Numbered from the stretch's first letter, positions 1 through 11,843 are shown. The stretch: 64,000 nucleotides of DNA from Periconia sp. R9002 (GCA_023627715.1 JAMAHW010000004.1:310001-374000); one strand, 5' to 3'. Notes: generated by a model not told the origin, from the letters alone. Numbers and translations are program-made.

Positions 1-389
1 AGAATGCCCATCGCAACACCGATCCCAATTCCTACCTTTGCACCGGTGGAAAGACCACCGCTGCTTGTATTCTCCTCACCGCTGGTTGTTGTTGCCGCTG
101 CAAGTGCGCCCGTAGATGTGGCATGCGCGTTTGTTCTGGTGGTTGTGCTCGGTTTGATTGGCCCGGTAGTCAGGCCATAGCCATAATCAGTGAGGCTGTA
201 CGACTCGAGCAAGGACGAGTAAAAGTTCCTCATGGCGGCATCGTCCGTCATGAGAAATAGAGAAGAATATTCATCTGGATAGAGCACGGAAAGTTCGGAA
301 TATAACGAGGACATGTAAGCATCGGGATTGTAGGTTTGCCGTGGAAGGAGAGGCTGCGGTGGAGTTGTTATAGTGCTATGGGGAGACAT
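1..389 (-). CDS. Membrane/secreted protein, 5' part (runs off the window)
   Basis: The minus-strand frame is open from an ATG at 389 to the window edge, giving 129 codons with the 3' end missing. The product starts MSPHSTITTPPQPLLPRQ, continues through a Tyr/Ser-rich region and a Thr/Ser/Ala-rich linker, and reaches GAKVGIGIGVAMGIL at the edge. That last stretch looks like the start of a transmembrane helix after a Ser/Thr-rich ectodomain. In the same frame just upstream of the ATG (about 390-430) a hydrophobic stretch FLAILILHCGAAI is encoded, bounded by a stop near 452. It would make a good signal peptide, so the true start may lie in an unrecognised upstream exon. No family is recognised. 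Confidence 0.5.
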   Translation of the reverse strand, partial: MSPHSTITTPPQPLLPRQTYNPDAYMSSLYSELSVLYPDEYSSLFLMTDDAAMRNFYSSLLESYSLTDYGYGLTTGPIKPSTTTRTNAHATSTGALAAATTTSGEENTSSGGLSTGAKVGIGIGVAMGI

Positions 390-1761
390 GATGGCAGCTC
401 CGCAATGAAGAATGAGTATTGCTAGAAAAGGATCCGAAGACGAGTAAGTCGATTCCTACTCATGCAAACGAGCAAATTGAAGCTGCCTGAAACCAGAGTC
501 AAATCAACCAAGTTGAGTGGTAATCTGCACGGAAGCAGCCCTCACAAGGGAAATGAGCGAGAAACAGAAGCAGCGGAGAGAATAACATTCAACTCATCAG
601 GAGCTCTTAACCGTTTTGAATGGTTACATGCAACGTTCGAGCCTCGCTCGTCGTCAAAAATTTCCAAGTTGATACTCGTCTAGCAAGATGGTTAGCTAGA
701 CTAAGAATAACAGCGAATAGTATCATTGGGATTGTAGACGTGGCTTGAGTATACGAGAAACTGAGACAGGGGTTAATACGAGATATGTGCGTGATACCAT
801 ACGGCACTTCGTGGCGTTAAGATTATTATGCAAAAGGCAAATCTATGCATGCACAAGTAGAAGTCGACATCTGATACCTTTGTAAAGTGGAAAATAATAA
901 CTGGAATGGACAGTTTTGCATAACAAGGGGTATAAAACCGTTAGCATATGGTACCCCTGTCAACGGATGAACTGCAAATGTCGGATGCAGACTATCGGTC
1001 GGCTTTGAATTTGCGATCCCCGAAGACATGTTGCTCAGTAAACAGCACATTTCCAAGGTAGATGCTTTTGCTAACATCAATCGATTTCTCTTGGGGTGCA
1101 GAACACCAAGTAGGTCGTGATTGCACAATTTTCGGGTAGAAGGCCGGTGAAGATAAATGAGATATATTAGAGCGAAAACACAGATTTTGCAAGTGCTTGC
1201 AGCAACAACAGTATAAGCGGTTAAGTTAAAGTTGGTTTGCCGCCGCGGCCCCCTGGACTGTAATGTTGAATTTATCATTGGTCCCCTGGATGATGCGAAG
1301 CTGCATGAATAACGGTATCCAGACACATAATCGCGTGCTAGGACTGCTGTTGTTCAGCAGTACTCATACTTGGAACCAAGCACGCATGTTACACAAACAT
1401 TTGATGAGATTGTGGAGGTATTGCGTGGGTCTTGCTGGGTGAGTTCCACATAGCCCGGTGATCGAAAGGAAAAATTGATATGCAGCGCTTACACGCACCC
1501 AATCAGAAGCGAGTACGGCGGCATTGGCCTTTCAGTACGAACAACTCTCAAAGGAGGACGCAGCACCATCTTCGTCCTGCGGTGAACCTGGTGCAATTCG
1601 TCTGAAGACGAACAGAGAAGGCGGTGCATCTACGTGGGTCATGTTCAACACTGCTGGCTATGGGAAACTAATAGAAGCCAAGTCCCTGCCGTACCATTCC
1701 TCCTCGGAACATCGCTCACGCCCGCGGGATCTAATTCGCCGCGAACTCCATCCATCGAAGT
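390..1761. other. Intergenic, nothing supported
   Basis: Apart from the possible leader exon at about 390-450, the short frames here lack natural composition and lack consistent splice sites. A reading frame at 1524-1814 was judged too weak to call. Confidence 0.4.
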
Positions 1762-2124
1762 ATGAGCGGAAATTTAAACCAATCACTCAACCAATCCACC
1801 GAGAGAGTGATTGAATTTCGCTCCGTTCCCGAGCCACACAGACAGCGTATCCAAAAGATAGCTCAACGGATATACGCCGACAAATCAGAAGCGAGTGCGT
1901 CCACCGTGAAGTTGAGGGTTGACGATATCGACGATGTCGTCCGTGATATAAATGAAGAGATCGAAAAGGTCAATTCGGCGTTGAAGGGGGATGCGTGGTC
2001 TGAAGCATACAACGCGTTGGTGACTATGAGAGACGTCGTCCAGAATTTTTCCGCGGCTGCTAGTATGCGCAGAGCTTCGCAAAGTCAGTTTGATACGGTA
2101 TGGCCAGGCACCAGATGGAGATGA
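1762..2124 (+). CDS. Small hypothetical protein, possibly a first exon
   Basis: A 120-codon frame begins with ATG at 1762. From about residue 20 to 95 the composition is that of a real, charged, helical protein (segments such as VDDIDDVVRDINEEIEKV), with heptad-like spacing that suggests a short coiled coil. The last residues (after SQFDT) are less convincing. A GTATGG sits at that point (about 2098) and could be a splice donor, so the gene may continue in an exon I could not identify. No family is recognised and no neighbour suggests a function. Confidence 0.3.
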   Translation: MSGNLNQSLNQSTERVIEFRSVPEPHRQRIQKIAQRIYADKSEASASTVKLRVDDIDDVVRDINEEIEKVNSALKGDAWSEAYNALVTMRDVVQNFSAAASMRRASQSQFDTVWPGTRWR

Positions 2125-2694
2125 GCGTGCGGCAGCCGGAAAGGGTGTTGTTTGGTTTTTCTTGGGTTCAAATCAATTCGGGTGTTGGGATAGTGAAAGG
2201 GAGCTAAAAGTTTTGAGATTGCCTTTTGATTCCACATGACCGAGAGGTTCATCATTATATTCCACGCTTGCTTCATCGAGTAGTTATCAAACCTCGTGCT
2301 TTACAGCAGGTACGAGAGGACGGAAGAGTAGCAGGCCTAATTTTTGGCACAAGGGGGTTCCACAAAATGTTAAATATTTGTGTAGGAGATAAGGAGACAA
2401 GTGTGATTGATGAGCGCTTGCTCAATACAAATTCCCACGTCACTTAATTCTCAACGCAATGAATGACTACCCTTTTCATTGGCAGCTACTCGCTTAGTCG
2501 CAACCAGCATACACGTATGTCTTGCGTGTGCGATGAGTCACAGAGAGGCTGACATGAGCTTTTCCACCCTGCATTATAAGCAAACAGCGCCTTTGGCAAG
2601 AAATGGATATAATTCATTACTGTTGTACATACAAAACAGTAGGCTATCGATCAATTGAAAGAAAGAAGTAGAAAACACACATTGAAGATCCACA
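2125..2694. other. Intergenic, nothing supported
   Basis: This contains the probable promoter of the kinase-fold gene at 2695. No other gene-like frame with support was seen. Confidence 0.4.
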
Positions 2695-3864
2695 ATGCAG
2701 TCCGAGTCCGAGTACGATCGCATCGCTCTGCACATACAACAGTCACAATCAGATACCGCATTCGCATGCTCATCAATCACTGCATTGAGAGGAGGAACGA
2801 CGAGTTTCGTTTTTCTGTGTGATCTAATACAGCCGTATTCCCATGGCGCCGGAGACCCCGTGGGGAAAGCCATCGTTAAATATGCTGCAGATTACTTGTC
2901 TTGCAGTCCAGACTTTCCACTAAGTTCTTCTCGTTGTGTACGCATAGGAATTTTTGAACTGATGTCAAGGCGCGTTACTGACATATACTAGGGATTTGAA
3001 GCATCAATGCTCACTGCGCTGCAAGATAGCACAAAAGACGGTCACCGCTTGAATCATTATGCGATGAGCACCCCCAGGTTATACTATCTCAATGAAGCCG
3101 AGAGTATCCAAATCATGGAGTATTTCCCTGATACCGTCACTCTCAAGGAAGCCTTGATGACCCTTACGCCCTCACAGGCAGTCTCTGTTGGTCGCTCCAC
3201 CGGCTCGTGGCTTCGTGCATTCCATGACTGGACTTCCGCATTTGACCAGATGGAACTACGCAATAAAATGGCGAAAAACAAGGATATGGAAGTCTTGAAG
3301 TGGAATGTTATGTATAAGCAAGCGACCCAGGTCCTGGAAAGATTTCCCGATATTCTTGCGAAATGGGGTAAGGAGATGTGGGAAGATATAAAGGCATCCA
3401 AGGAGAAGGATGCAAGCGTGAACGTCGGTGAAGAGGTTGGCGTCATTCACGGTGACTTCTGGACTGGGAACGTTCTGATTTCGCACTTGTCTTCATTCCC
3501 TATATACCAGCTCCACGTCATCGACTTTGAACTCAGCCACGTATCATACCGTGCAATCGATATTGGGCAGTTCATAGGAGACCTGCTGGAGATGGCTCAT
3601 TTCAATCCTTCTCTGACTCCGGATATTACTGCGTTTATTAACAACTTCATTGCAGGATACGCGGAGGTGAAGGAAGATATGGCATTTCAAATTGCAATTC
3701 ATGCCGGTATACACATGATCAACTGGTGGAGCAGAGGGCTTAAGGGAGAGAGTAAAGAGGGAGAGGACCTGTTACACAAAGCGTTGGAAATTGTAGCGAG
3801 GGCTTGGAGGAGGGATAGGGTATGGCTGAAAAAAAGCGAGGCCTTTCGTAGCCTCTTCGAATAG
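2695..3864 (+). CDS. APH/ChoK-fold phosphotransferase family protein
   Basis: Two exons, 2695-2937 and 2992-3864, join in phase 0 across a 54-nt intron (GTACGC donor, CTGAC branch, CTAG acceptor) to give 371 aa. Exon 1 holds the N-lobe, with a Gly-rich LRGGTTSFVFL loop and a candidate Lys in GKAIVKY. Exon 2 holds the catalytic loop VIHGDFWTGNVL (His-x-Asp followed by Asn, the Brenner motif of aminoglycoside phosphotransferase-like kinases) and VIDFELS, the metal-binding DxD/DFG equivalent. These motifs are family hallmarks. The substrate cannot be told from sequence: fungal members include methylthioribose-kinase-like and choline-kinase-like proteins, and most are uncharacterised. No signal peptide is seen, so it is probably cytosolic. 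Confidence 0.85.
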
Positions 3865-4013
3865 TGAAACTTGTTAATATAAGCAGTAAAGATCAATCGT
3901 TTGGACTCTGACTGATTAACCAATGACTTTGTTCTATAAATGGCTCTCTTCCCTATAACTTGCGCTATATTGTGAAGAAACAGAGAGATATAATTAGAAA
4001 GAACGAACAAATA

Positions 4014-5859
4014 TCAAGGGTCAGCATCCTTCATATCGCTCTTGAACCTCTCCATAGCTCTTTGCTTGGTTTCCTTCCAGTCAACGTGTGGTTTGGGGTA
4101 TCCCAGCTTCTCGAATTCTTCTCTACTCAATCGTTCGTATGGTGCAAAGACAGCTTTCCCTGCTACATCCTTGAGCTCAGGAACCCCTTTTACAGTTAGC
4201 ATTGTACAATTTTATCTTCTGTGTTTGCGCCAACTCACACTTTCGAATATAGTCCCCATCAGGATCATTTCGTTCGGCTTGTGATGTAGGGTTGAAGACG
4301 GTATAACTAGGCTCCCAACCCTGAGTGTTGTTCGACAGATCCCAATCGATCAACGTCTCCGCAAAGTACCGCTCTCCTCTCCGATAATCAATAAGTAGGT
4401 TGCAGTACAAGTAAGACGAAACATTCATGCGCAGTCGATTGTGCATGTATGCTTCGTGATTCAGCTGCCGCATGCCGGCATCTACAAACGGCACGCCGGT
4501 TTGGCCTTTATACCACTTCTCCCAGCCTTCTTTATCATCTTCCCATTTTACAAAGTCAAATTTGAGGTTCTGTGGAAGATTCATAGCGGTATGCGGAGTT
4601 GTCATGAGAGTCTGCCGGTATAATTCACGGAAAATGATTTCGCGAACCCATCCGTACACACCGGGTTTAGCACCGCTTTCAGTGAAGTCTGAACTTCCAC
4701 CATTGTATTCTTTCACCATAGAAAGGGCTTCACGGATCGAGAACATGCCAGCGGAGAAGTAAGCTGACATGCGCGATGTGCTATTGGCAGCTGGATTGCT
4801 GCGTGTGGCAGCGTAGTTCTTGATCTGATTAAGAAAGGATTTCATGCGCCTCTGGCCTGCAGCATGGCCGGGTGGCCAGAGTTTGCGGATACGGTCCCGA
4901 ACTTCGTCCGACGAGAACTCCTTATCCTCGGCAATCTTGGGGGGATTCGAGTCGAAAAGCGACTTGAGGTTTTTTGCAACAGATGAACTGTTTTGAACTG
5001 GTGATGGCTGTGTGTCTAGAAGGTGAGGTTCCGACTTTACAATACTCAGCCAGGAGTGGTGATACGGAGTGAAAACTTTCATAGGCTTCCCGGCACCAGT
5101 GGTCATGGTACCAGGCTCAATTACTGTTTGGTCGTGGTAGATTGATACTTGTACGTCGTTACCGACTTCTTTCAAAAGCCCAATGTCACGACGCAGCTCA
5201 TCCACTTCATACTCAAAATTGGCAAAGAGGTGCGAAACCTTGTTCTCTTTGAGAAATTCTGCAATGACAGGAATGTGACCTTTGCGGGTTTCCGAATGCA
5301 AGAAAACGAGGGGTATATTGAGCTTCTTCAATTCATCCTGCATCAATTTCAAGCCTTCAATCATAAAGTCCATTCGCGCTGGACTTGTCCCGTGCCAGCT
5401 TTCTTCAGCTGGACAGTGCAAATAAATGCAAATGAGCGGCTTCCCTGAACTCTGAGCCAGTTGTGATGCATGGTGGAGTCCGGTGTTGTCTTGAATGCGG
5501 AGGTCTTTGGGCCGGAACCAATGGACAATGTTAACAACATCCTTCTTTTCATTCTGAGCCTCGAGGGATTCGACGAGATTGTCGTAAGGGAGATCCCGAT
5601 CAATCTGCTTGGCTCGTTTGACAGGAGGGTGACCCAATTCTGAACGTTCGTATGCAGTGCGTTTTGACATTGCCACCGACTGTTTTTTCCTTTGTCCAAC
5701 TTGATCTAAGTTCTTTTGGATATATGAAGCTCGCACTTGCGTGGTGTGTATGAATTGACGGGAAGTTGAGATTGTGGCATGTATTGTGCGTCGAGTGCCG
5801 ATAGAATAATTTATATTTTTAAGGCACAGAGTCATGCCAGCGACGAATGTCTGGCACAA
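4014..5859 (-). CDS. phr1: CPD DNA photolyase (class I, fungal PHR1 type)
   Basis: Exons 4239-5859 and 4014-4186 are separated by a 52-nt intron (GTGAGT donor, CTAAC branch, AAAAG acceptor). The split codon becomes Trp, giving the conserved DYIRKWVPEL. The product is 597 aa. Residues about 105-260 are the N-terminal antenna-cofactor domain (begins NIVHWFRPKDLR). The C-terminal FAD domain carries VPFVDAGMRQL, NRLRMNVSSYL and DLSNNTQGWEPSYTVFNP, as in fungal photolyases. The enzyme uses blue or near-UV light to split cyclobutane pyrimidine dimers. The first ~60 residues are Arg/Ser/Thr-rich and basic, like a mitochondrial presequence. A second ATG (MSKRTAYE) precedes a basic KRAK element that could act in nuclear import. 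Assignment to CPD rather than (6-4) or DASH type rests on overall resemblance. Confidence 0.93.
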
Positions 5860-7181
5860 GGGAGCTGTTGTAGGTCTTTGTACAGTACGCTAGGTGGCAC
5901 ATTCCTTAAAGTGGTGACGTCGTACTATGGGGCGCCATGCCTAGATCGGAATTCGCTTATCTAGGATAAAGGGAGCCCCAGATCGGCCATGTTTCAGAGT
6001 CAGAGGTGCGATGGTGAAGTCTGATCTCCAGCTACCTAGCTCATCAACTGGGGAGCATATACCCCAGTCATTACAAAAATAGTGAAAGTTACCACGGGGA
6101 AGTTAGGAATCGAGTAGGGTCAGGGGTTTGGGAATGCTCATGTGCTGCTGGTGCTCTGATGCATTTGACAATGGAAGTGACATATCTTGGCAATGTCATC
6201 AATCCATGGTTCCAGTATACTAACCAGCCCGTCCCCGTTCTTTTCCTCGCACTCAGCACGCTCTCAGGAAATCGATCATAATAGGCTGTGCGTCCATCAA
6301 ATCAGTCTAGGCCATTGGAAGAGCACAGCCCAAAGGAATGGTGTTGATGGATCGATCCCTCAGCACTACGCCACATGCGTAATTCATGTTCGTATCTCGG
6401 CATCAAGCTTTGTCAAGCTTCTATCCGTCATGGAATATGAAATGTCAGGAATCAGGAACGAGGGTGAGGAATGGTGCTTCCACGAATGGGTCGTGGCACT
6501 ACATAAGTTACTGCAGCACAAGAGGTGCACTTGATGTAATAATAGACCGTTGGTATGCGTGCTCCTCCTCGGAGGCTCCGACAGGGTGAAGGAATTGAGG
6601 GATGCATGCATTACCTAGGTATTTTTACAGCGGATGTTGCCAAGCCAGCCAAGCACTCTGCCCGTGCGAATCAAAGCTCCCATCCCACCCACGTTTCGCC
6701 AAGACATCTACGCCTCAGCAACGACTTCACAGGCACCTTTACCCCAAGAGGCAGCTCCAATGTCCAGTTACGCCAGAGCCATGCTGGTGGAATGCCCCAT
6801 CGCGACCCGGTAGCCGGCGCCCCAGGATGGCTGTTGACAATTACCAGTGATGGCTCTCACATTTCCCACGAGGAGACTTGCTCGTTTGCATCGGCCCACA
6901 AATCGCGTAGGCGGCGTTCCTGCGTCCAAGTCTCTACTCGGTGCGCAAGAAGCGGCAAACGACAAGCTTCCCACTCGGTGATTGCTACACGAGGCGACAA
7001 GGGCTTGTCGAAGGTTGGCGGCGTGGCCCCCTCTCCATACTCGTAATGCGACCGGGGTCCCACGTATTGATTCTAGCTATGAGCTGCTATGAGCTTATAA
7101 AAGCTGCATATGCAGCTCTTGAATTTCACTTGGACGCGTCGCCAACCTCGTTTTCTCCTCGCACTTGCAAAAGCCAGAGAA
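5860..7181. other. Intergenic between photolyase and alkaline phosphatase
   Basis: The region holds the divergent upstream regions of both genes. Several medium-length frames (for example 6555-7046) have low-complexity, unnatural composition and are not supported. GC content rises toward the phosphatase start. Confidence 0.4.
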
Positions 7182-9255
7182 ATGTCGTCCTTCAGGTCAA
7201 TCAAGGTGGCAGCTGCTGCTCTGCTTGCCGCCTCCGTCTCTGCCCAGACCTTCCAGCGTCTCGGTACTTGTCCCACTCTAGGATGTGTCTTCCCGCCTGA
7301 CCAGTAAGCCGCACGTTTGTCAACGAGCTCTCCAGAAGCTTCAACTAACCAATTCTTCACAGGGCCGACTTTTTGGCTGGTCAATTCTTCGATATCCGTC
7401 TCGAGGTCCACGCACCCAAGAACGGATCCGAGGCAATTGGCCTTCCTCCAGATGAGAAGTTCACCTTTACCATTGCCAAGGGTGACGGAGCGCCCAAGCC
7501 AGTCACGGAATTCTTTGGCATTCAGGACTCCAAGCTCGAGAACTGGACTTTCTCTTATTTCGAAGGTAATCTCATCTCCCTCGAGTCATTTACAACACCA
7601 AACTGATTCTTTCTCAAGATCTATTCGCGAGGGATGCGAAGAAGTCTACTGTAGTGGATGTAAGGGCAAAGGCTTACCGCAAACTTGCCCTCTACGAGCC
7701 TGGCGAGTATACCGCTACGCTCAAATACAACAATGGCAGCTCCACCAAGGCTACCTGGTTGGTGCGTGATCTGGCTGAGGAGCGCAAGACTAAGAACATT
7801 GTCTTGTTCATTGGAGATGGCATGACTACCAACATGATCACGGCTGCACGTCTGATCGGGCACAAGAGCATCAACGGCAAATACCAGTCCAAGATGCAGA
7901 TGGACAAATTCCCAGTTTTGGGTCACCAGATGACACACTCCATTGACAGCTTCATCACCGACTCTGCCAACTCTGCCTCTGCCCTCTACACTGGACACAA
8001 AAGCAGTGTCAACGCATTGGGCGTGTATGCTGATTCGAGCAAGAGCCCCTTTGATGACCCCAAGGTAGAAACGATTGCTGAAATCTTCCACCGTCTCACC
8101 GGCGGCCATGTCGGCATCGTCTCCACCGCTTTCCTTGCTGATGCCACACCTGCCGGTTTGACTGCCCACACTCGCGCTCGCGCCGAGTATGGCCATGTGA
8201 TTGACACTTTCCTGAACGGCATCACCAACTATACCTGGACGAAATGGGATGGTCCTGATGTCCTTTTCGGTGGAGGTGCTGAGCAATTCTACACACCCTA
8301 CCTCAACAAGACTTACTACACTGAGTTTGCCAAAAAGGGCTATCAAATTCTTCAGAACCGCACCTCGCTCCTGGCTGCTCCCAGCAGCGAGAGGGCTCTT
8401 GGTGTCTTCACCACGTCCAACATGGCCAAATGGCTTGACCGCAACGTTTACCGCAACAACTTGAACCAATCGCTCTCTCCTACTGGTGACAAGAAGCCCG
8501 CCTTGGATCAACCCGGCCTCAAGGACATGACTCTCAAGGCCATTGATATCCTCTCCGAGCGCAGTGGAGACAAGGGATGGTTCCTCATGAGCGAAGCTGC
8601 CTCCATCGACAAGATGATGCACGTCCTCGACTACGACCGTGCCCTTGGAGAACTGCTCGAGCTCGACGACACCATCAAAGCCACCATCAACAAGCTCAAC
8701 GAGACCAACTGCCTCAAGGAGACTCTTATTCTCGTCACTGCTGATCACGGCCATGGCTTTGATGTTATGGGATCCGTAGACACCAAATACCTCGCTGCGC
8801 AAAACGTCGATCGCAAGAAGCGTGACGCCGTTGGCACATACCAGAACTCTGGTCTCTCGCAGTACCAAAACACTGGCAACTTGACCTACACCGACAGCAA
8901 CTTCCCCAAGAGTTGGGATCCGCGCTATACATTGTTCCAAGGCCTAATGGCGGACCCTGATCGCCGCGAAAACTGGAGCGTCCGCAAAGACGGCCCTCGA
9001 CTGCCTGCTGTGGAGGTTCCCGAAGATTCGGACGACTACTACGTCAACCCCAAGGATGGCAAGGATGGCATCTTGCTTAACGGCACTCTCCCCATTGAAA
9101 ATGACCAGGGTGTGCACTCCTTGACCGATGTGCCCGTGTTCGCCATGGGTCCTTGCCAGGAGCTGTTCGGCGGCGTTTACAACTCCATCGACATCTTCTT
9201 CAGCATGGCTGAGTGCTTTGGTCTCGGCAGAGGCACCCCTCCTGCCGAGCAATAA
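7182..9255 (+). CDS. Secreted alkaline phosphatase
   Basis: Exons 7182-7303, 7363-7565 and 7619-9255 (introns of 59 and 53 nt) encode 653 aa. The start at 7182 gives a classical signal peptide (MSSFRSIKVAAAALLAASVSAQ); an upstream in-frame ATG at 7110 would bury it. Alkaline phosphatase family motifs (PF00245 type) are clear. VLFIGDGMTTN near residue 170 holds the metal-binding Asp. DSANSASALYTG near 222 holds the Ser nucleophile that is phosphorylated. LVTADHGHGFD provides further Asp/His zinc ligands. The enzyme hydrolyses phosphomonoesters outside the cell or in the secretory pathway. A longer N-terminal domain (about residues 25-160) precedes the catalytic core, as in other filamentous fungi. 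A 439-codon open frame on the opposite strand (7621-8940) is a shadow of codon bias. Confidence 0.95.
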
Positions 9256-9595
9256 AAAGAAAAGCGTTCATAGTCTGCTGTGATTTGTTTTATAATTGTA
9301 CATAGATTCAATCGTGAATGTTTAATGATCTCACATAATACCGGTCCTCATATGTGACATGTGTTCAGCGAGCTTTGATGATGGAGTAGTCGAGTCGAGT
9401 ACATGATGGTTCATAATCACTTTGTTCCACTCCTGGCAGACTTTAAGAGATTGCACCAATTTTGTGGAGGGCGCGGTTGGTACGCAGAGATGGTATTACA
9501 AGCATATGGTACAGACTGATTTGGACAGCTGTCGGCAGAAGGGCCAACGGGTATATCATCATCGCACAACTCCAAACCGACCTCGTTCGTTCCAT
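9256..9595. other. Short intergenic between convergent genes
   Basis: The 3' ends of the phosphatase and of the minus-strand mitochondrial protein face each other here. Nothing else is seen. Confidence 0.4.
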
Positions 9596-10308
9596 TCAGT
9601 AGAACTTGGCTCCGTCCACCACTTCCACTTGAACCCGTCCGTCGTGTTTATTATCCGCCTCGCTCCTATCACCCGCGGATTGTTGTTTCGCTGCCGCAGA
9701 TTCGGGAGCGGCCTTCTTTGCAGTGATTCTGGATCTCTTGGGGATGAAAAGCCTCTCTTCTTCTTCAATCTCCTTCAACACTGCATTGGTGTGTTAGACA
9801 ACTGGTATCATCGTCTCCCAAACCGCAGACTTGTGTGAATTGGATCAAACCACTCACCTTGTGCCCACTCGCCCTCCTCGCCGGCATCACCAGCCCCGAG
9901 AAGCTTCCCCACATCGACGTTCTCGCCCCTTTGTACCTTCTCAATGACCTCCTTTAGCAGTCCAACCTTTGCTTCAGCGCGTCTCATGTAATGCCCTCTT
10001 TCCTGCTTCAGCCATAATATCTGCACAGCTTGACTACCGACTAATAACGCGAGAACGATGTAGGGAGTCGCAGGATTCCAGCCTCGTCGAGGGGAAGACG
10101 TTGCGCGTGTTCGAAAAGGCTGTGGTATGATGGACGTCCAGAAGCTCGGCTGCAGTATACGCGGTACGGACAGGTACCGTTGGGGTTGTGCGGAGGAAGG
10201 AGACAGGAGCGCAAAGCTGCGGGTTTGCGGACGCGTGGAGGTTGTGAGGAATGTACGGTACGTATGCGGCGCGCGGAGTATCTGTTGTAAAGCGGTTCTG
10301 GAATCCAT
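9596..10308 (-). CDS. Mitochondrial single-pass membrane protein, unknown function (DUF5321-like)
   Basis: Exons 9858-10308 and 9596-9780 join in phase 1 across a 77-nt intron (GTGAGT donor, CTAAC branch) to give 211 aa. The N-terminal ~75 residues are rich in Arg, Ser and Thr and poor in acidic residues, like a mitochondrial presequence. A hydrophobic helix (YIVLALLVGSQAVQILWL) lies near residues 85-102. A helical stretch (VGLLKEVIEKVQRGENVDVG) and an acidic segment spanning the splice junction (EWAQ/VLKEIEEEE) follow. The order of presequence, one membrane helix and a matrix or intermembrane-space coiled segment resembles fungal DUF5321 proteins. That name is from memory and is not certain; no biochemical function is known to me. 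Confidence 0.75.
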
Positions 10309-10664
10309 AATGTATGGATGTTGGGCGTACAGCGCGTGTGGAATCGCGGAGGTTTTGGAGAATGTCGAATTGAGATTCGAGAAACTTTCGATGGCGTTGG
10401 AAGCTAGAATGAACTAGCGCCTGCCGGGGTCATGGCCCGCGGCCGCCGCTGCTCGCCTTGCAGTTTCCATCATCAGCTGGTACCGAGGTTGACATTTGCC
10501 GGAAAAGCTCCTTGCCTTAACCTGTCTACATTTCTCTTACTAAGGGAACACTCTCGTTACAATACGCGTAAAGATGGCTCAATGTGACCTCTCTGTCCGT
10601 TCAAATTCTTGAAATCAAAATTCCACCATCCTTCATCAAGTTCATGTTCCATGCCGTTCTCTCC
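10309..10664. other. Intergenic, nothing supported
   Basis: The upstream region of the mitochondrial protein meets the 3' end of the UstYa-like gene. No further feature is seen. Confidence 0.4.
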
Positions 10665-11843
10665 CTATTCAAACTCGTTCCACGTTGTGTCCCATGGTAA
10701 AAAAGACTCTTTGTTTTCTATATATCCTTCACGGTGAGCCTTTTTACCATGCACCGCTTTGGACGCAGGACGAGTGACGTTCTCGTTCTTTATCATAAAG
10801 CGTTGCAGCTGGCTGAAATCGCGGCACATATGTACTTGGTCGAAGTCACCAACTTCAGTATTCATCTCCTTGAAGTAAAGCGTGTGGACGGGCGTGATGT
10901 CCATGTGACATTGTATGATTTGACGAATATGATTGAGGCAGTGATCTACGAGGCAAGATTAGCGATATGAGAGAAATTTGTTTCAACCAGACGATGCTGG
11001 CAAACGAGAAAAATCCTGTACATACCGATATGTACCTTCCTGGCACGGTTGTGGGCTTCCACCGGGCGATTGTAATAATACGTGCTGTCAAGAAGTTTCC
11101 TCACTGCGTTCTAGAGCGCATATTAGACCATGTACGCAGAAGTGGATAGCATAGAATCTAAATGTAAACGTACCAGGCAGTGTAACGTATGTAAAACATC
11201 GGGTCTGTAGCATCTAAGTCAGCAAGGGCTCGAGCAGTATACACTCGTATATTGGATGATTTGCGCATACCCGATCACATCCCCTGGGAACGGATCTTCG
11301 TTGTCTGTATCTCGTAATTAGCACGAGGAGATACACCACCAGTAAACAGCACTGAGTGCTATGCTACTACTCACCTACGCCATTAAGAAGTTTGGCCCAC
11401 GCCTCGTCAATCTGCGGTGACGGCTTGCCAAAGTACTGCTCACCATCGGGTCCAAGGTCGATGTACAGGTGTTTGCCCTTATACTTGAGAGTTCCTGTAA
11501 ATTTTTTGGGGGCAACCTTCACGATAGGATGCAGCACATCTGCCACAAAGGAGATTAGCGATTGGATTACATGACATATTCTTCAGATTGTGACTGGTGG
11601 CTCACTAATTTCGGTATGAAATCCTGTTTCGAAGGAACTTCGAGAGTGGAATGCTGTCCATAGAGCGAGAGCAACTATGGTCAAGGATACGCCGGAAAGA
11701 AACGAGATTGGATGGGCGAAAATCTGGGTAGGGGAACGTATAAGATTTGTTGGACGTGAAGATATTTTTTCAGGAACCGTCCTGCTATCCTCGTGGGCAC
11801 CCACTTGTTGATATTGGGTATTCCGCTTCCAGCGACCAAACAT
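10665..11843 (-). CDS. UstYa-like (DUF3328) oxidase-family membrane protein
   Basis: Six exons (11606-11843, 11375-11539, 11271-11310, 11174-11213, 11026-11110, 10665-10945) close every reading frame and give 282 aa; introns are 57-80 nt. Two exons are only 40 nt. Family hallmarks are present. The short cytosolic N-terminus is followed by one membrane helix (ISFLSGVSLTIVALALWTAF). A GKPSPQIDEAWAKLL segment follows, then HTLHC followed by NAVRK, then HIDHCLNHIRQ, and a final HMCRDF. The two HxxHC motifs are the probable metal or active-site motifs of UstYa proteins. Splicing is essential: the first HxxHC sits at the end of the second 40-nt exon and the second is split by an intron. UstYa relatives act in macrocyclisation or oxidation of fungal RiPPs and other metabolites. 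No precursor peptide, UstYb, P450 or transporter is visible nearby, so the substrate is unknown. Confidence 0.88.

Noticed and set aside
6555..7046. 163-codon plus-strand frame before the phosphatase
   Set aside because: Composition (Arg, Ser, His rich, no hydrophobic core) and lack of splice or leader context suggest chance.
7621..8940. 439-codon minus-strand open frame
   Set aside because: It is antisense to the alkaline phosphatase exon, which has all catalytic motifs; the frame arises from codon bias and its composition is Val/Gly-rich and unnatural.
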